Source: Mycoplasmopsis cynos (GTDB lineage Bacteria > Bacillota_I > Bacilli_A > Mycoplasmatales > Metamycoplasmataceae). From it: DNA of 64,000 bases. How positions within the stretch are numbered: position 1 is the stretch's first letter; each line of letters opens with the position of its first letter. The stretch is from contig NZ_LR214986.1 in NCBI RefSeq assembly GCF_900660545.1, positions 372,001 through 436,000 of the forward strand, in the 5' to 3' direction. Shown here piece by piece: positions 24,060 to 37,512 of the stretch. The notes under the pieces are model-generated. The model searched no databases. It was given only the letters and a program-made list of their open reading frames with translations, and was not told the DNA's origin. The position numbers were made by a program, and so were the translations under genes.

Positions 24060-25025
24060 ATGGTTATTGGAAATACAAAAGTAGCAATTGATGCTATTCA
24101 AAAATATCAAAACATCATAATTTTTCATCACATTCGACCAGATGGAGATTGTTTAGGGTCGCAATTTGGTTTAGCTGAATTAATTAAAACTAATTTTCCT
24201 GATAAAACTGTTTATACAGTTGGGAATAATCAAGGATCATTTGAATTTATGAATTATGTTTTTGATGATCCAAACACAATTAATTATGAAAATTCATTAG
24301 GTATTGTAGTTGATGCTTCAAGTGGAGACCGAATCCAGAATAGTGAGATTTTATATCAAAATAAAACTACAGCAAAATTAAGAATTGATCATCATCCTAA
24401 TGATGCTGATATTATGTATGATTATAATTATATTGATGATAAATTTGTAGCAGCAGCAGAAATGGTTGCGCAAATTGCATATGATGCAAAGTGAAAAGTT
24501 ACTTTAAAAGCTTCAAGTCACATTTATTTAGGAATTAATACAGACTCAGGTAGGTTTTTATATCCTGATACTAGCAAAAGAACTTATGAATTAGTGGCAT
24601 TTTTAATGGAAAATGGTTTTAATCCCCAAGATATTTTAAGAGAACTAAATAAAAGAACCTTAAAAGACATTCAAATATCAGGAAAAATACTAAGTGGATT
24701 TAAAAAAGATCAAAGAGTTTTATATTATATTATTGATCAAAAATTTTTAGATGAATTTCAAATTGATTCATTTAATGCCGCAATGTATGTAAATGAATTA
24801 GCAAATATTGATGATAATTCATGTTGAGCTTTATTCATTCAATTAGAGGATGGAAAAATTAGAGGAAGATTAAGATCTAATGGTCCATTAGTTAATCAAG
24901 TTGCTAATATGTTTAATGGTGGTGGTCATGATAATGCTGCAGGTTGTACATTAAATTCATTTGATGAAGTGCCTAATGTTTTAAAAGCATTAAATCAAGC
25001 GATAATGAAATGAGAGGAAAAATAA
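24060..25025 (+). CDS. DHH/DHHA1 phosphoesterase (NrnA-type), copy 2
   Basis: 321 residues, beginning immediately after the stop of copy 1 (TAAATG) with AAAAAGGAG upstream. All metal-binding motifs are present: HHIRPDGDCLGS, VDAS, DHHPND, NTDSGRF and the DHHA1 loop NGGGHDNAAG. The first ~145 residues are nearly identical to copy 1 even at silent positions, while the rest is clearly diverged, which suggests recent gene conversion. The DHHA1 loop (HDNAAG) is closer to the family norm than that of copy 1. Confidence 0.88.
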
Positions 25026-25026
25026 A

Positions 25027-26004
25027 ATGCAAATTGGTAATTTAGAATTAGTTACAAAAGAGTTAATTAAATATGATAGTATTGTAATTTTTCATCACAT
25101 TCGACCAGATGGAGATTGTTTAGGTTCACAATTTGGATTAAGAGAATTACTAAGAACCAATTTTCCTGATAAGAAAATATATGTAATTGGTGATAATAAA
25201 AATATGTTTAGTTTTTTAGATTTTAAAATGGATGATATTCCAACTGATGAAATCTTAAAAAAATCTCTTGGCGTGATTGTTGATGCTAACTTTAAAGAGA
25301 GAATTGAACATCGTTTTGTATTAGATAAAGAAATTTTTGCTAAATTAATTAGAATTGATCATCATCCTAATGATGATGATCTAGGAGATAATACCACTAG
25401 ATGAGTAGATAGCTCATACTCAGCGGCTGATGAAATGATTACAGAAATAGCGGTTGTTAATAATTGAAATATTACTCCTAAAGCTGCTAATTATCTATAT
25501 TTAGGGATTAATACCGATTCAGGTAGGTTTTTATTTAATAATGTTAAATCTAGAACCTTATATTTAGCTTCAAAACTTTATGATGCTGGTTTAGAAGCAG
25601 ATTATATTCATACTAATTTATCTTTAAGCACTTTAGATGATTTGAAGTTTAATAGCTGGTTATTATCTACTTTAAAAACTAGAGGTGGTGTAGCATATAT
25701 TCAAAACTCATTAGAAGATACAATAAAAATGAACAAAACTCCTCAATCATCAATGCGTGTTAATATTATCGCTAATATAAAAGACTTTCCATTATGAGTT
25801 CAATTTATTGAAGAAGAAGACCATAGAATTAGAGTTGAATTTCGTTCTAATGGTCCAATTGTTCGGAACGTGGCCATTAAATGGGGTGGTGGTGGCCACG
25901 AAAGAGCTTCAGGTGCAATAATTAATTCTTTTGATCAAATTGAACAAGTAATTGATGATTGTGTTAACGAAGTGAAAAGATACAATCAAAACAAAACAGA
26001 GTAA
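25027..26004 (+). CDS. DHH/DHHA1 phosphoesterase (NrnA-type), copy 3
   Basis: 325 residues and the most diverged of the three paralogues, but with complete motifs: HHIRPDGDCLGSQFG, VDAN, DHHPND, NTDSGRF and GGGGHERASGA. It starts two bases after copy 2 with a GAGGAAAAA ribosome-binding site. Its stop codon is inside the loop of a terminator. Three adjacent copies suggest either dosage demand or specialisation (nanoRNase versus pAp phosphatase), which the sequence cannot distinguish. Confidence 0.88.
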
Positions 26005-26017
26005 TCTGTTTTGTTTT
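25988..26017 (+). terminator. Terminator overlapping the copy 3 stop codon
   Basis: A 13-bp perfect stem (25988-26000 with 26005-26017); the 4-base loop GTAA contains the TAA stop. It separates the nrnA genes from the rRNA promoter. Confidence 0.85.
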
Positions 26018-26151
26018 GATTTTAATATTATTTGAAAATTTACAAAAGTATTGATAAAAAAGTTTTTAGTAAAATTTAAATAACATTTTTTTACTAATAA
26101 GTTGCACATAACTTTTGGAATATATAAAATTAAAAAAAATAAAAAATATTT

Positions 26152-26179
26152 TTGACAAACTAAAAATATGTATTATAAT
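26152..26179 (+). promoter_or_regulatory. rRNA promoter
   Basis: TTGACA (26152-26157) and TATAAT (26174-26179) with a 16-base spacer. Both are perfect consensus hexamers and the best sigma70-type promoter in the window. It lies about 68 bases before the 16S 5' end. Confidence 0.85.
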
Positions 26180-26205
26180 TAATAAGCACACTTAAAAAAT
26201 GTGAA

Positions 26206-26236
26206 GTTCTTTGAAAACTAGATACACACAAAACAT
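26206..26236 (+). other. 16S processing stem, 5' arm
   Basis: GTTCTTTGAAAACTAGATAC and following bases pair with 27820-27852 downstream of 16S, forming a long imperfect duplex that encloses the 16S rRNA, as expected of an RNase III processing stem. The GTTCTTTGAAAACT core recurs in the spacer before 23S. Confidence 0.75.
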
Positions 26237-26246
26237 GACAGTCAAT

Positions 26247-27757
<1,511 letters not shown>

Positions 27758-28024
27758 ACGGAGTACAAGTTACAATTCATTTTAGTAACATAAAACTGTT
27801 TTATATTATCAATATTATAATGTTGTGTTTATGTATCTAGTTTTGAGAGAACTTTTTTTCTCTCATGTTCTTTGAAAACTGAATAGTAAAGATAAATTAA
27901 TATAACAACGACATCAAAAAAATAAATTAGTCAATTTGTTTTGTGATACCGAGTTAATTATTTTGAAAAAAATAATTTATTAAAATGTCTTTGAATACAT
28001 CAAAACAATAGGAAAATATTGTAC
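27758..28024 (+). other. 16S-23S internal transcribed spacer without tRNA genes
   Basis: About 267 bases. It contains the 3' arm of the 16S processing stem (27820-27852), a small GAGAGA/TCTCTC hairpin, and two 5' arms of the 23S processing stem: 27865-27889 and 27980-28000. No tRNA cloverleaf is visible, as usual in mycoplasmas. Confidence 0.85.
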
Positions 28025-30908
<2,884 letters not shown>

Positions 30909-30912
30909 AGAA

Positions 30913-30968
30913 ATGTATTCAAGACATTTTAATAGATTATGAATTACTATTCAGTTTTCAAAGGACAT
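30913..30968 (+). other. 23S processing stem, 3' arms
   Basis: 30913-30932 is complementary to 27980-28000 (one bulged base), and 30944-30968 is complementary to 27865-27889 (25 bp, one G-U). Together they close a two-part stem around 23S for RNase III cleavage. Confidence 0.75.
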
Positions 30969-31004
30969 ACTCCCTTGCGGAGTTTTTTTTTTTTTTTTTT
31001 TTTT
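30967..31004 (+). terminator. rRNA operon terminator with 22-base T run
   Basis: ACTCC-CTTGC-GGAGT hairpin followed by 22 consecutive T, then ATTT repeats. No 5S rRNA precedes it, so 5S must be encoded elsewhere. Confidence 0.82.
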
Positions 31005-31454
31005 ATTTATTTATTTAAATTGAATAATATTTTCATATATAAGTTATATCACTTTTATCAAACCAGCATCATTTTAATCCTTCCACTACCCTGTACAAAA
31101 ATCTAGGTTATTTCGCATTCGCATATTTAAAATATGTTTGTGCACTATTTACATATGATATAATAATGAAAAAGGGAGAAGGAGAAATATAAAAATAATT
31201 TTAAATAATTAAGAGTTTTAAAAAACCAATAAAAATAATTATCATTACATTTTACTAGTTATTTCATCACTTAAAAATAAGATTACAAAAAAACATAAAT
31301 TCATAAATATTATTTATTTTTGGTGTAAAAACTAGAATTTATATTTTATTTTCATATAAAAAAATTATTATGATTAATTATCAAAAATATTAATTATAAT
31401 CAAAACAAGAATGATAAACAAAAAGAACAGAAATTAAAACAAAGGATAAAAGAA
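31005..31454. other. Intergenic region with left inverted repeat
   Basis: Very AT-rich. It holds short ATTT repeats, the left 68-bp inverted repeat (31052-31119), a candidate promoter with TATAAT-like sequence near 31158-31166, and AGGGAGAAGGAGAAAT at about 31173-31189, which looks like a strong ribosome-binding site but is not followed by an ATG ORF of note. That may mark a lost gene start. Confidence 0.5.
31052..31119 (+). repeat. Left arm of 68-bp inverted repeat
   Basis: Matches the reverse complement of 32623-32690 with 5 differences in 68 bases. The two arms bound a 1.6-kb segment. Confidence 0.9.
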
Positions 31455-31568
31455 ATGATAATTAATGTAAATAAATTAAGTAATAATATTATTGATCATA
31501 ATGAATTTGAAATAACTAATGAAGAGGCAAATTCATTGACTGATTATATAATAGGAAATGGATATTAA
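31455..31568 (+). CDS. Possible 37-residue protein
   Basis: ATG preceded by AAAGGATAAAAGAA. It encodes an acidic, polar 37-residue peptide and its TAA overlaps the ATG of the next gene (TAATG), which argues for real translation coupling. The same frame is open for some distance upstream without an ATG, so the true protein could be longer with a non-ATG start. No family recognised. Confidence 0.35.
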   Translation: MIINVNKLSNNIIDHNEFEITNEEANSLTDYIIGNGY

Positions 31569-32206
31569 TGCGTGCTATTTTTCTTTATTTTGATGCGTGA
31601 TTAAAAAAGAAAAAAATTTCTCTTTTTTTCAATGTATTATTAATTACTTATCTAATTCTTATAATTGTTTCATTTATTTTATATTCAAATTTAAATTTAA
31701 AAACTAATAATAAAGTAAATAAATCAATTGAAATAATTTTATACTACATACATCCAATTTTTGTAATTATTTGTACCAATTTACTTTCTATATTTCTCTT
31801 TTTCGCATATAAAAGCTATATAAATAATGCATTTAATTTATCTGACGAGGAATTTAATCAAAATTATAAAGAATCAAAATTTCCTTCATATTTTAATTTA
31901 TTCTTAATAAATTACGTAAACAAAATTGATATTTCGTTAGTTAATGATGAAACTAAAAAAATCATATATATCAAATTAAAGAGAAATAATTTTATGTATT
32001 TATTTAGTTCAATGATTATTACTATTTTAGTTGATATTTTCTTTATAGTTATGATTGTTAATTGATTCACATTTTTTTCTTCAGTAAATGAATTAAATAA
32101 TATATTTTCATATATGATAATTGTTATTGCGTTATTTGAAGTTATATTAATATTTATTACAAAATTTTTAATCGTAAAACAAATAAAAAAATATTTAATA
32201 AAATAA
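31568..32206 (+). CDS. Four-helix membrane protein of unknown function
   Basis: 212 residues. Hydrophobic segments at about 21-43, 60-85, 148-170 and 180-202 with a ~60-residue charged central loop, so probably four membrane helices. TGA codons at 31598 and 32060 are Trp. It is the only sizeable intact gene inside the 68-bp inverted-repeat cassette. No motif identifies a function. Confidence 0.62.
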
Positions 32207-32425
32207 ACCTTTATAAAATAAATATTGCTATTCATAAATAGATTATGTAAAATAATTAAGATTAATTTCTTTGCTTTAAATAACAAAACATTGAAACTTA
32301 ATATAACAATTTGTTAAAGTGAAAAAATATCCAGACAAAATCCGAATATTCTCAAAATGCGAACACAAGTGTAATACTTGCAATTTGTTAATAAAAAATA
32401 ATCATTATAAACAGATAAAAAATAT

Positions 32426-32455
32426 TTGACTTTTTTACTCTTATTCTCTTACAAT
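32426..32455 (+). promoter_or_regulatory. Promoter of a predicted short RNA
   Basis: TTGACT (32426-32431) and TACAAT (32450-32455) with an 18-base spacer, just before a terminator. Confidence 0.5.
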
Positions 32456-32460
32456 TATAT

Positions 32461-32526
32461 CAATCTATAAATTTATAAATTATAAAAGTCATATGTAACT
32501 TTCAAAAATACATATGACTTTTTTAT
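32461..32526 (+). ncRNA. Candidate small RNA of about 65 nt
   Basis: Lies between the promoter above and the end of a T tract. The terminator stem is 14 bp perfect (32484-32497 with 32509-32522, 11-base loop). A transcript from here would have only about 20 unpaired 5' bases. It could also be a leader remnant of a lost gene. Inference from signals only. Confidence 0.3.
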
Positions 32527-32622
32527 GTATCCTATAGTAAAATTGCGTTATCAAGAAAAGATACCTTTAAATTATAATGAAAATATTAGAAAAAAGAATA
32601 TGTATTTATATGCCTAATTTAA

Positions 32623-32690
32623 AATGCGAAATAACCTAGATTTTTATACAGGGCGGTGGAAGGATTAAAATGATACAGGTTTGATAAAAG
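32623..32690 (-). repeat. Right arm of 68-bp inverted repeat
   Basis: Reverse complement of 31052-31119 with 5 mismatches. It is adjacent to the 3' end of the decayed gene at 32702-33557. Confidence 0.9.
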
Positions 32691-32701
32691 TTTGATAATT
32701 T

Positions 32702-33557
32702 TTACCTTTGCCCTTTTAAAAAGTATCAAATAATATTGTCTAAATCTTCTATATTAAAATCACTAAATTCATTATTTATTTTTACTTTTTCAACTATTTT
32801 TTTATATCATTTATGTATAAAAGATATTTTTTAATATACTCGTTTAATTCTTTAACTTCATGATTGATTTTATAGGTATTTTTATTCTTGCTAGTATTTT
32901 CGTCTATATATTTTTTGTAAAAGTAAAAAAAGATTATTAGAAACTATATTATCATATTTAGGATATTTAACTTCTCCCAAAATCCTTTTTGAAGCATATG
33001 CACAAAATTTAGAAGCAAATGATAAGTTAAATCTTCTTTTGCTATTGTTTTCGTCCATTATTGCATCAGTGATTTTAAATAATAAATGATCTTTGTTTAA
33101 ATTAGTATTTTCTAATTTTTTCTTTAAATCTTCTATTGTTAGTGGAAGACTGATTATTCTTTTAAAAATTTTTAATCTAATCCCATTAATTGCTTCTAAA
33201 TGAGTTGAATTACTTCTATCAATAGAAATTATAGAACTCAAAATTGCTTTTTTATATTCTTTGCTGTTTGTTGCTTCAATAGCTTTTTTAAATCAATATG
33301 ATGACGAGCCTGAACGTCCTTTAAGAATATTATTTTCATTTTCTTATAAAACAGAATCTAAGGTTTTATCGAACTTTTTATCGGAAAAAAGATTTAAAGG
33401 ATCTGAATTATAGTTTGAATCAACATATAAAACAGCTTTTATAAAATCTCTGTTTTTTTATTTAAAAGTGGTAATAATTTTTTGGCTTGTTCTTTATTTT
33501 TTGTTTTTCTATAATTTCATATAAAACAAAAAAATTTTCATATTTTTTATCTTTCAT
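32702..33557 (-). pseudogene. Decayed gene of unknown family, several frameshifts
   Basis: The start (ATG at 33557) lies 9 bases after the leuS stop. Joining frames gives a roughly 280-residue protein: MKDKKYENFFVLYEIIEKQ, then LLPLLNKK, then AVLYVDSNYNSDPLNLF, then SSIISIDRSNSTHLEAING, then RFNLSFASKFCAYASKRILG...YPKYDNIV, and a tail ending WYFLKGQR. Breaks: shifts in an A run near 33495, an A7 run near 33455 and a T7 run near 32925, plus one in-frame TAA near 33348. The FASKFC...YPKYD pattern recurs in uncharacterised bacterial proteins, some near defence genes from memory, but I cannot name the family. Probably non-functional. Confidence 0.65.
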
Positions 33558-33566
33558 TATTTCACT

Positions 33567-35960
33567 CTACACATTAAAAATTACTATTTTATCTTTAATA
33601 TATTGCTTACGTTTAATTTCATGTCCATCTATAAATTTTTGAACATTAGGTTGTGAAAGTGCCATAGTAAAAATTTCTTCCTCACTTAAATTACCTTCTT
33701 TTTCAAAAATACCACGCACTTTTCCATTTACTTGAACAACTATTTTAACTATAGAATTTTGAATTAATTTTTCATCAACATTAGGTCATTTTTGATCTTT
33801 AATTTGTTTTTGATTTAATTGTTCTAATAGTTCTTCTGAAAGGTGTGGTGCTAATGTTGAAAACATAATACAAAAATCAACTAATGGTTTAATAGAATGT
33901 AATTTTTCTACTTTATATAAACTGTTAATAAAAACCATTAATTTACTTATTGCAATATTAAATTTTAATGTATTTATTGCAATTGTAACTTCCTTTATAG
34001 TACTTTGTCATAAAGAAATAAATTTGTTATCTTTATGGTTTTCATTTATTAGAGTAGAATCATTAGAGAATTTACTAATAATGACTTCAACACGATCTAA
34101 TCATTTTCTGATTCCGCGAATCGATTCAACACTTCATTCTTTAGTTTCTGCTAATGGACCCATAAACATTTCATATACTCTTAATGTATCTGCACCATAT
34201 TCATCAATAATTTCATCTGGATTAATAACATTACCACGGCTTTTGGACATTTTTTGACCATCAGGCCCTAAAATCATACCTTGATTAACTACTTTTAAAA
34301 ATGGTTCATCAACTGGTAAAATTTTTATATCATATAAAAATTTATGTCAGAATCTTGAATATATTAAATGACCTACCGCGTGTTCTTGACCACCAATATA
34401 TAAGTCGACCGGTAATCATTTTTCAAATCTTTGATATGCTTCTTTACTATTGATGTCTAAGTATGAGCCATCAGCATTTTTCATTATATAAGCTAAGAAA
34501 TATCATGAACTACCAGCTCATTGAGGCATTGTGTTAGTCTCTCTTTTATATTTTCTACCATCTTTTTCAAAATATAATCAATCTTTATTATTAGCAAGTG
34601 GTGATTCACCTGTATTTGAAGGTTTGATATTTTCCATATAAGGAAGTTCAACAATATTTTCTTCAAGATAGATATTATTATTCTCATCAAAATAAACAGG
34701 GAATGGTTCACCTCAATATCTTTGTCTTGAAAAAATTCAATCCCTAATTTTGTATGAAATTTGTTCATAAGCTTGATGTTCATTAATTAATTTTTGAGAA
34801 ATTTTTTCTTTAGCAGTTCTTAGATCTAAACCTGTATATGAACCGCAATTTACTAAATATTCATGATCAACTTCACCAGTTATTATATTTTTAATGTCTA
34901 GATTAAATTTTAAAGCAAAATCTTGATCTCTTTCATCAACTCCAGGCACTCCCATAATAGCACCTGTTCCATAGTTTTTTAAAACATAATCAGATGTTCA
35001 TATTGGAATTAATTCACTTGTCATTGGATTAATTGCATTAATCCCAGTATATACACCTGTTTTTTGTTTGATGTTTGAAATTCTATCGCGGTCACTTAAA
35101 GTTTTAGTATATTCTAAATATTCATTAATATTTTTATTGCTTTTTAAATTATTTAATAATTCATGTTCAGGAGCAACAACAATAAAACTAGCACCTAAAA
35201 TTGTTTCGATTCTGGTAGTGAAAACATCGATTGTTTGATTAGAATTTTCGATTTTAAATTTAATAACGTGTCCTGATGATTTTCCAATTCAATTTTCTTG
35301 AAGCGATTTTAAGGATTCGGAAAATTCAAGTTTATCTAATCCATCTAATAATTTTTCTGCATATTTAGTTATTTTTAAAACTCATTGTTTCATTGGTTTT
35401 CTAATAACTGGAAAATTACCTCTTTCGCTAACTCTATTTCCCTTTTCATCAATGATAACTTCCTCATTAGCTAAAACAGTTCCTAGTTCTTGACACCAAT
35501 TAACATCTATTTTCTTAATTTCAGCAAGATTGTGTTCATAAAGTTTTTTGAAAATTCATTGAGTTCATTTATAAAATTTGGGATCTGTTGTATCGATTTC
35601 CTTATCTCAATCAAATGAAAATCCAAGACTTTTTAATTGTTTTTTAAAAGTTTTAATATTTTCTTGTGTAAAAGAAGCTGGATGATGTCCAGTTTTTAAA
35701 GCGTATTGTTCAGCTGGAAGTCCAAAAGCATCTCAACCAATTGGATGCAAAACATCATAACCATTTAATCGTTTATATCTAGCAATAATATCACTAGCAG
35801 TATAGCCTTCTGGGTGTCCAACGTGTAATCCAGCTGCAGAAGGATAAGGGAACATATCTAGAACATAATATTTTTTATCATTATGTTCAGTTGTTTTGAA
35901 TGCTTTAGTAGTTTCTCAAATATTTTGTCATTTTTTTTCAATTTCTTTGTGCTTATACAT
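33567..35960 (-). CDS. leuS: Leucyl-tRNA synthetase
   Basis: 797 residues, normal for bacterial LeuRS. HIGH-type motif [14 protein letters not shown] near residue 45, KMSKS loop [16 protein letters not shown], and a CP1 editing domain with [12 protein letters not shown] (the T-rich TTRPDTLFG motif in other species) plus [13 protein letters not shown]. So editing is retained, unlike some mycoplasmas with a truncated LeuRS. Several Trp are TGA. The start at 35960 gives the conserved [12 protein letters not shown] beginning. Confidence 0.96.
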
Positions 35961-36194
35961 AGTTACATAATTATATATTAAAATTTTAATTTTCACTTTA
36001 TAGTATGCAAAAATTCCTTATATTTTGTATGATTAAATATGACTTTAAAAATTTAATGAATTGAAAAACTAATAATATTTTTTAAATTAACAAATAAAAA
36101 ATAATTTAAAAGTAAAACGTATTTTTCTTACTAATAAACATATTTTAAATCGTTCCAAAATGTGATAATATTATATTTATAAAAAGGAGCATAA
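35961..36194. promoter_or_regulatory. Divergent leuS/obg intergenic region
   Basis: 234 AT-rich bases. Near 36160-36178 GATAATATTATATTTAT offers -10-like boxes for obg, followed by AAAAAGGAGC. No terminator or T-box structure is apparent upstream of leuS. Confidence 0.4.
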
Positions 36195-37460
36195 ATGGCA
36201 AGATTTATTGATGAAATAACAATTTCTGTTCAAGCTGGTAAAGGCGGAAATGGAATGATATCATTTAGACGTGAAGCGCATGTTGATAAAGGTGGCCCAG
36301 ATGGCGGTGATGGTGGTCGTGGTGGTCACATTTACTTTGTTGGTGATTTAGGAAAAAATACCTTATTAAGTTTTTATAAAAATAAACATATTATTGCTGA
36401 AGATGGTGTCAATGGCGGACCTAAAAATTTATATGGAGCAAATGCGAAAAATACTTATATTAAGGTCCCGCTCGGCACAATGGTCTATAATGGTAAGAAA
36501 CTTGTTGCTGATGTTGTTGAATCAAATGTTCCTTATTTAATTGCAAGTGGTGGCAAAGGTGGAAGAGGTAATAATAAGTTTAAGACTGCTAAAAATACTG
36601 CACCTAGAATTGCAGAAAATGGAATGCCTGGTGAAAAATTTGAAGCAAAAATTGTTTTAAAAATCCTTTCTGATGTTGGTGTAGTTGGTAAACCTTCTGC
36701 GGGTAAATCAACATTTTTAAATGCAATCTCTAATGCCCAGGCAAAAGTAGCGGAATATGAATTCACTACCCTAGTACCACAATTGGGAATGGTTCAGTTT
36801 CATGATCATTCATTTACTGTTGCAGATTTACCAGGTCTAATTAAAGGTGCTTCTCTTGGTAAGGGACTTGGAATTCAATTTCTAAAACACATTGAGCGTT
36901 GTAAAATAATTGCCCATATTATAGATTTTGGTTCTGAAGATAAAGACCCAATTGAGGATTTTGAAATCATTAATAATGAACTAAAAAATTATAATTTAAA
37001 GCTTGAACAAAAAACTCAATTAGTAATTGCTAATAAATCTGATATGGATGTTTTTCCTGAAAATATTAAAAAGTTTAAAGCAAAATATCCAAATGTTGAA
37101 TTAATTGAAATTTCAGCAATATTTCATAAGAATCTTGATTTAGTAAAGGCAAAATTATGAAATTTAATTGAAAAAAATCAATATGAAATATTAGAAAACC
37201 AAGAAGATGAAGTAAAAACAATTGAGTTTGAACCAGATTATGTGATTGAAAGACCATACCATGGTCATTTTGTTGTTTCAGGTAAGAAAGTCGAAGAATT
37301 ATATTATAAAATTCCAATAAATACTTATGATAATCTTTTACGTTTTAATAATATTTTAAAGAAAATTGGTGTTTGAGATGCTTTGATTAAATATGAAATT
37401 AAACGCGGAGATACTGTTGAAATTTATGGATTTGAATTTGAATGAGAAGATGATGAATAG
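36195..37460 (+). CDS. obg: Obg/CgtA GTPase
   Basis: 421 residues with the three Obg parts: Gly-rich N-terminal domain (QAGKGGNGMISFRREAHV; GGDGGRGG), G domain with GKPSAGKST (G1), DLPGLIKGAS (G3) and NKSD (G4), and a C-terminal OCT domain (GHFVVSGKKVEEL) ending in acidic residues. TGA at 37158 and later are Trp. Strong AAAAAGGAG ribosome-binding site. A ribosome-associated essential GTPase. Confidence 0.96.
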
Positions 37461-37471
37461 ATTAAATTAAT

Positions 37472-37500
37472 TAAAAAAACGGAATTACTCCGTTTTTTTA
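37472..37500. terminator. Bidirectional terminator between obg and the protease gene
   Basis: A 12-bp perfect stem (37472-37483 with 37489-37500), loop of 5, with A7 and T7 tracts for both directions. Confidence 0.9.
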
Positions 37501-37512
37501 ATAATTTGTTTT

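Larger units (their letters stand above)
32207..32701. other. Intergenic region with mini-transcript and right inverted repeat
   Basis: Contains a promoter (32426-32455) followed directly by a terminator hairpin (32484-32522) and the right inverted repeat (32623-32690). No coding potential of note. Confidence 0.6.

Noticed and set aside
27845-27864. GAGAGA-T-run-TCTCTC hairpin as a terminator within the rRNA spacer
   Set aside because: Short stem, T run is in the loop rather than after the stem, and 23S must be transcribed through it.
31052-32690. Interpretation as a complete insertion sequence
   Set aside because: No transposase or DDE motif found between the repeats on either strand.
36533-36766. 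Minus-strand ORF inside obg
   Set aside because: Antisense shadow of a clearly conserved gene.
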